NCBI RefSeq assembly: GCF_038066715.1
Contig: NZ_JBBUKT010000006.1
Span: forward strand, 124,001 to 188,000
DNA from: Luteolibacter sp. Y139
GTDB taxonomy: Bacteria; Verrucomicrobiota; Verrucomicrobiia; Verrucomicrobiales; Akkermansiaceae
Reading direction: 5' to 3'
DNA length: 64,000 bases
Below the pieces are notes generated by a model. The model did not search any database. It saw only the letters and a program-made list of their open reading frames with translations, and was not told where the DNA came from. The translations under genes and the position numbers were made by a program. Position 1 is the stretch's first letter. Each line of letters begins with the position of its first letter. Positions 59,904-64,000 of this stretch are shown one piece after another.

Positions 59904-62900
59904 TCAGTCGCACTTCACCCGGTAAAACATGGCGCCGGTGCCGGGGGTGACGCGATAGGTGACCAGCACGTGATCCGCGAGGGTGGGATGGGCGACCTGT
60001 TGGACGAGGGTGAGGGAGGCCGGAGTCCAGGTGACCAGATTGGCAGAGCCCTGGAGCTCGAAGGTGAGCGATGGGTCGTTATTGCGGCGGGTGAAGGTCC
60101 AGCGCAGTTCGGTGCCGCTGCGGGTCATGGTCTGGGCCGGAGCGAGATCGCGCAAGCGGGGGTCACCGCCGAAGAGATATTCGATGCGATTGTTCCGGCC
60201 ATCGCCATCGGGATCGGCGGTGGCGAGCGCCTCGGTGGACCAGAGGTCGTGGGAAGCGGCCCAGATGTCATAGGGCGCGGTGAGCGTGGCGGGATCGGCA
60301 GCGGCGAAGCCGGGAGAGCCGAGATCGCCGGGATTCGGCGACGAGAGCACGGCACCGTATTTCCCAAGCTGGCTGTAACCGCCGGGAACGGCGTCGCCAT
60401 TCCGGAACCAAGCGCGGGACTTGCCAGCTTGGTGGGCGAGGTAATTGGCTCTCGCGGTCTCGGTGCCGGATGGGATGTAGACGATGACGGAGTCGCCATT
60501 GCCGAGGCCCTGAAAGCCATCCGGAAGATGGAAGTCCTCGCGGGTGAGGATGCGCACCGAAGCGGGGAGATTCCACGCGACGCGGAACAGGGCGGCCTCG
60601 TCTTCATCGTCCTCGTCGAGGATCACGATGCTTTCACCGGCGGCGAGCACGAAGGCCGGGAAGACGGCTTGGGCGGAGACGTTATGGTTATCGTCCCAAG
60701 AGAAGCCGGAGAGGTCGATCGGGGTCGCGGCGGTATTGGTGAGTTCCCACCAGTCGCCATTGATGGTGCCGGTGGTGTGGGCGCTGCTGGAAAGGATCTC
60801 GGTGACCTTGATCGCGACCGGCGGGGCTGCGGGATCGGCGGCGACATTGGTCTGGGCGATGGTGGTGCCTGCGGCGTTTTTCAAGACGAGCTTCTCGCCA
60901 TAGGGCGAGAGGTGTCCGGAGTAGGGGCCGACGACGAAGCGGGTCTCGCCTGCCTTCGGCGAAACGGTGCGGGAGCGGAAGGCGAGGACATTCGGCGAGA
61001 TGTAGATCGAGCCGGCGGGCGAGATCACAGTGCCGCCTTTCAACGTGAAGGAGCCGCTGGCACCGGTGAGCGTCCAATCGCTGATATCCACGGCGACGGC
61101 GGCGCTCGGATTCACGAGCTGGATGTATTCCTGGTCGGCATTCGCCGAATGAGCCTCGATGACGCCGAAATTGACGGTGGGCGCGGCGGCTTGGGAATCG
61201 GGAATGCCGGCCTTGTTGTTGTTGCCGATGCCCAGGGTCTTGCTGGCGTTGTTGATCGAGTGGGTGGTGTAGAGGTGGGTGCGGCGCGCGGCGAGGAAGG
61301 AAGTCTTCAGCGTCGCGAGACCGGAGGATGGCGAGATGTTCGGCCCGAGCCCGTAGGCACCGCTATTCGGCGGCCAACCCCATTGCGCGCGATCTGCGGT
61401 GGCGTAGGGATCGATCAAGGCGCCCATGGTATTGAAGCTCGTTTCGAGCGATGAATTGGCCGCGCTGGTAGCGAGGTAGCGATCCATCAGGGTCCGCATC
61501 CGGCGGAGCAGCATATTGCGGGTGCTGTCGTTGCGGATGACGGCTTCGTAGAGGCGGTTCCAGCTGGTGGTGAGGCCGGTATTCGGCAGGCACTGCGAAG
61601 TGCCGTAGAGCGGGTGGCTCTTGTTCGCGTCATTGGTGGCCTGCACCACCGTGTTGGGGGCCTCGCCCGCGTAGAAGAGCTGGCCGAAGGAGAGATTGAG
61701 GTCGAAGGGGATGGGCCGCCATTCGCGGGTGCCATCGCTATCGCGGTAGAGGACCATGTTTGCCCAGACGTCGTCGGCTTCCTGGGCGATGCGGGTCACC
61801 GCGAGGTAGTTGATGACGGCGGGGAGGTTCGTATTGTCGTGGATGTATTGGAGCCGCGACGTGAGGGACGCGGAGGAGGAGATGCCTGCCTTGAAGGCGG
61901 TGTAGTCGGCGTTGCTTTCCCAGCGGCGGGCCTTTTTCTCCGCACCGGCACCGGAGTCGAGCGTGCCGACTTGCTTGTAGAGGGCGCCGCGGGGATCGAG
62001 GCCGAGCTCCTCCACCAGCTCGCTGTCCGCAGAGTAGGTGTGGAAGGCGAGCTGCCAGGTGGCGCCATTCATGCGCAGCTGCACCGGGAAGTGGGGAGCG
62101 CCGGCATTTCCCGAGTCGCGGTGCATCCAGAGCTGGTGGAACTGGCGGAGGTAGCTGGGGTCGTTGTACTCGGAGTTGAGATTCAATTCACGCTGCGCGG
62201 GCAAGTCCGGCGACCATTGGAAATCGCGGCCGGGGTTGAAATCGACGCGGTGGGAGCGCTTGAAGAGATAGCGGGAGGTGGTGCCCTTGATGCGGATCAG
62301 GACGTTATCGTAGAGCTTGCCGCCGCCGAAGAAGGCACCGCGAGCGCCGCCATCGGAATCGATGCCGGTCTGGGTGGTGGTGGTGGGAAAGACGTAGTCC
62401 GGGACGAAGAGCTGATAGACCGGCAGGGTCTGGCCGGTCGGTTCGCCGCCGACCACGGTGCCCTCGTAAAGCGGCAAGGGCTGGTTGGCATTGGTATTCA
62501 CCGGCCAGCGGGAGGCGCCGCCGGCGCTCACGAGCAGGGCGCGCCAGCGGACCATCTGTCCGGTGGTGGCACCGGCAGGGATGACCGCGGTCCAGGTGCT
62601 GTCATTGGCGGTCACGTCGCCGTTGAGTCCGTTGTCAGAGAGGGGAACCGTTTGAACGCTGCCGTGCATGACCACGTAGCTGAGCGTGGGCGTGCCGGAG
62701 ACTACGACGTCCGGGGTGACCCGTACGGTGACCGTGATGGGCTGGCCGACGGTGGGAATTTGCGGGGTCCAGGACATGCCAGCGATCGAGCCGGCGGAAT
62801 AGATGGTGGATGATGCCGTGCCGGGCGTGGGGAGGAAATAGCGCCAGCCGGCGCGTCCATCGGAAGGCTTATTGCTCGCGTTGAGACCGAAGGAGACATT

Positions 62901-64000
62901 GCCTTCCTGGGGCGGGTAGCCATCGAAGACATGCGCCAGGATTCCCGCGGGATTCGAGAGCGCGAGGTAGCCGCCATCATCGCCGAGCTTGAAGTCGGTG
63001 TGCAGGTTCGCTGCTGGATTCCGCCGGTCTTTTCCAGATGCGAAGATCACGCGACGCTGGCCGGGCTGGAGGATGACGGAAGGTAGGACCCAACGGCGTG
63101 GCAGGGCGGGATCGTCCGTGAGTGCCCAGCCGGCGAGATCCACGGCAGCGGTGCCGGGGTTCAGGAGCTCGATCCAGTCCGGGGTATCGTGATCCTCATC
63201 TTCCTGGCCGCCCGCATTCCTCGTGAGGAATTCGGAAATGATGACCTCGGGTGTGGGCAGGAGAGAGCTGAAGGTCGCGGACCACGGGGCGGGTTGGGCA
63301 GGGGTTCCATTGAGCCCGGTGATCCCGTGAGCGGCTGCCCAGGTGAAGTTCACCGGTCCCTGGGAAGGTGCGGGGAAGGCGAAGCGATAGTGCTTCGAGT
63401 CGATCACTTGGAGGCCGTTGGCGATAGTTCCATTGATCAGCAGGTCGGAGGCACCGACGCCGCTGACGGGGAAGGAGAAGGTCACATCGGCGGAGACGAG
63501 GGTGTCCACGGTCTGCCCGGCCTGCGGAGTGGTGGCGGTGATCACGGGCCAGGTGATGGATTCCACGCCGCCTTGGAAGAGGCCGGTCATTTCGGTGGCG
63601 GTGAGGGCGTGATCGAAGATCGCCACCTCATCGAGATCGCCGGTGAAATTGTGGGCGGCTCCGTTGTTGCGTGAGCCGATGTTCAGTTCTGCCTGGGTGC
63701 CATTCGCGATGCTGCTGCCCAGCGTATCGAGGCTCGTGGTGACCGGCACCGCCACGCCATCGATATAGATCTTCACGCCCGCCGCGGTACTGGATCCATC
63801 GTAGGTGAAGGCGACGTGATGCCACTGCTGGTCCAGCACCGGGAGCGCGGCATTCACCTGAAGGGCGATGGCCGGGTAGTCATTGCTCAGCCATACCGTC
63901 ACGCTGTCGGAATTCGCGCCGTTTGCGGACGAACCGACATGCATTTCCCAGCCGCGGTGCAGCTCGTCCTCAACCATGTCGCCGACGATGGTGCTATCCT
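59904..64000 (-). CDS. Large surface protein with LamG, lamin-tail and CotH-kinase domains, N-terminus off window
   Basis: The minus-strand frame is open to the right edge; at least 1365 residues are visible and a LamG domain is already under way, so the true start lies beyond 64000. Domains in order: LamG (FTYDGSSTAAGVKIYIDG), an Ig-like domain, a lamin-tail domain (EVIISEFLTRN ... DWIELLNPG), a beta domain, a CotH-kinase domain (LIRIKGTTSRYLFKRSHRVDF ... YLAVTRIAQEADDVWANMVLYRD ... PIPFDLNLSFG), a second lamin-tail domain, and a short C-terminal beta domain (LRWTFTRRNNDPSLTFELQGS ... AMFYRVKCD). CotH-type kinases phosphorylate secreted proteins in spores; in Verrucomicrobia they sit in exported scaffolds. 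It is probably a surface or extracellular protein. Confidence 0.85.
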   Translation of the reverse strand, partial: DSTIVGDMVEDELHRGWEMHVGSSANGANSDSVTVWLSNDYPAIALQVNAALPVLDQQWHHVAFTYDGSSTAAGVKIYIDGVAVPVTTSLDTLGSSIANGTQAELNIGSRNNGAAHNFTGDLDEVAIFDHALTATEMTGLFQGGVESITWPVITATTPQAGQTVDTLVSADVTFSFPVSGVGASDLLINGTIANGLQVIDSKHYRFAFPAPSQGPVNFTWAAAHGITGLNGTPAQPAPWSATFSSLLPTPEVIISEFLTRNAGGQEDEDHDTPDWIELLNPGTAAVDLAGWALTDDPALPRRWVLPSVILQPGQRRVIFASGKDRRNPAANLHTDFKLGDDGGYLALSNPAGILAHVFDGYPPQEGNVSFGLNASNKPSDGRAGWRYFLPTPGTASSTIYSAGSIAGMSWTPQIPTVGQPITVTVRVTPDVVVSGTPTLSYVVMHGSVQTVPLSDNGLNGDVTANDSTWTAVIPAGATTGQMVRWRALLVSAGGASRWPVNTNANQPLPLYEGTVVGGEPTGQTLPVYQLFVPDYVFPTTTTQTGIDSDGGARGAFFGGGKLYDNVLIRIKGTTSRYLFKRSHRVDFNPGRDFQWSPDLPAQRELNLNSEYNDPSYLRQFHQLWMHRDSGNAGAPHFPVQLRMNGATWQLAFHTYSADSELVEELGLDPRGALYKQVGTLDSGAGAEKKARRWESNADYTAFKAGISSSASLTSRLQYIHDNTNLPAVINYLAVTRIAQEADDVWANMVLYRDSDGTREWRPIPFDLNLSFGQLFYAGEAPNTVVQATNDANKSHPLYGTSQCLPNTGLTTSWNRLYEAVIRNDSTRNMLLRRMRTLMDRYLATSAANSSLETSFNTMGALIDPYATADRAQWGWPPNSGAYGLGPNISPSSGLATLKTSFLAARRTHLYTTHSINNASKTLGIGNNNKAGIPDSQAAAPTVNFGVIEAHSANADQEYIQLVNPSAAVAVDISDWTLTGASGSFTLKGGTVISPAGSIYISPNVLAFRSRTVSPKAGETRFVVGPYSGHLSPYGEKLVLKNAAGTTIAQTNVAADPAAPPVAIKVTEILSSSAHTTGTINGDWWELTNTAATPIDLSGFSWDDNHNVSAQAVFPAFVLAAGESIVILDEDDEDEAALFRVAWNLPASVRILTREDFHLPDGFQGLGNGDSVIVYIPSGTETARANYLAHQAGKSRAWFRNGDAVPGGYSQLGKYGAVLSSPNPGDLGSPGFAAADPATLTAPYDIWAASHDLWSTEALATADPDGDGRNNRIEYLFGGDPRLRDLAPAQTMTRSGTELRWTFTRRNNDPSLTFELQGSANLVTWTPASLTLVQQVAHPTLADHVLVTYRVTPGTGAMFYRVKCD

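Noticed and set aside
59142-61454. 770-codon plus-strand open frame, Gly/Ala/Asp-rich
   Set aside because: It runs antisense to the DUF2007 and CotH-type genes and through the repeat cluster; composition is the usual mirror of a high-GC coding strand.
1-64000. CRISPR arrays, rRNA, insertion sequences, integron attC sites
   Set aside because: I looked for regularly spaced repeats, transposase motifs, and GTTRRRY/RYYYAAC pairs and found none I could support.

Overview
This is a high-GC bacterial chromosome segment that looks like a Verrucomicrobiota genome, most likely the Luteolibacter/Haloferula part of Verrucomicrobiales. This is an inference from the gene families: many secreted LamG/PA14/Calx-beta proteins, DUF1080, PQQ-type sugar dehydrogenases, a sialate O-acetylesterase, and a TGTTC-N4-GAACA SOS box of the type described for Verrucomicrobia. 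There is no rRNA, CRISPR array, recognisable transposase or phage gene. One tRNA-Lys is present.

Layout. 1-6.5 kb: a secreted protein cut by the left edge, a PhoD-like phosphatase, small membrane or zinc-ribbon genes, and a small ORF behind an SOS box, ending at a terminator and tRNA-Lys(CTT). 6.6-9.7 kb: lactonase-type beta-propeller, YjbQ, a secreted hypothetical protein and a PAS-AraC regulator. 9.8-13.3 kb: hydroxyproline catabolic operon (epimerase, DapA-family deaminase, alpha-ketoglutaric semialdehyde dehydrogenase), divergent from the PAS-AraC gene. 13.4-17 kb: DUF1080 hydrolase, a secreted archaemetzincin-like protease, and a cytochrome c/PQQ dehydrogenase fusion. 17-22.4 kb: drug-efflux locus (TetR, DHA2 MFS, EmrA-like fusion protein, Tet-type MFS) overlapping an L,D-transpeptidase. 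22.5-30 kb: flavin reductase, two small membrane proteins, ABC exporter pair, TcdA, a second PQQ dehydrogenase and a zinc-ribbon protein.

30-54 kb is the most striking part. A sialate O-acetylesterase is divergent from three consecutive giant secreted proteins (2931, 2018 and 1828 aa). Each has a different zinc-metalloprotease head (HExxHxxGxxH; M60-like HEYGH; HExxHxxNxxH). All end in the same roughly 185-residue C-terminal module and share PA14, LamG and cadherin/He_PIG repeats in varying combinations. A lipoprotein gene is translationally coupled to the third. I read this as an extracellular glycoprotein-degrading locus. The hydroxyproline operon could use the products if the substrate is collagen or a hydroxyproline-rich glycoprotein; that link is inference.

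54-59.6 kb is a more A/T-rich accessory stretch bounded by palindromic intergenic repeats. It holds a nuclease-helicase fusion (PD-(D/E)XK-like N-terminus plus DUF2075/DEAH helicase) and a small protein with a ParA-type deviant Walker A motif, a candidate defence or DNA-processing pair. The right edge carries a DUF2007 zinc-ribbon gene and a large LamG/lamin-tail/CotH surface protein whose start lies outside the window.

Across the window the hexamer TGTTAG/CTAACA recurs about 27 times, often forcing otherwise rare Leu codons (TTA, CTA).
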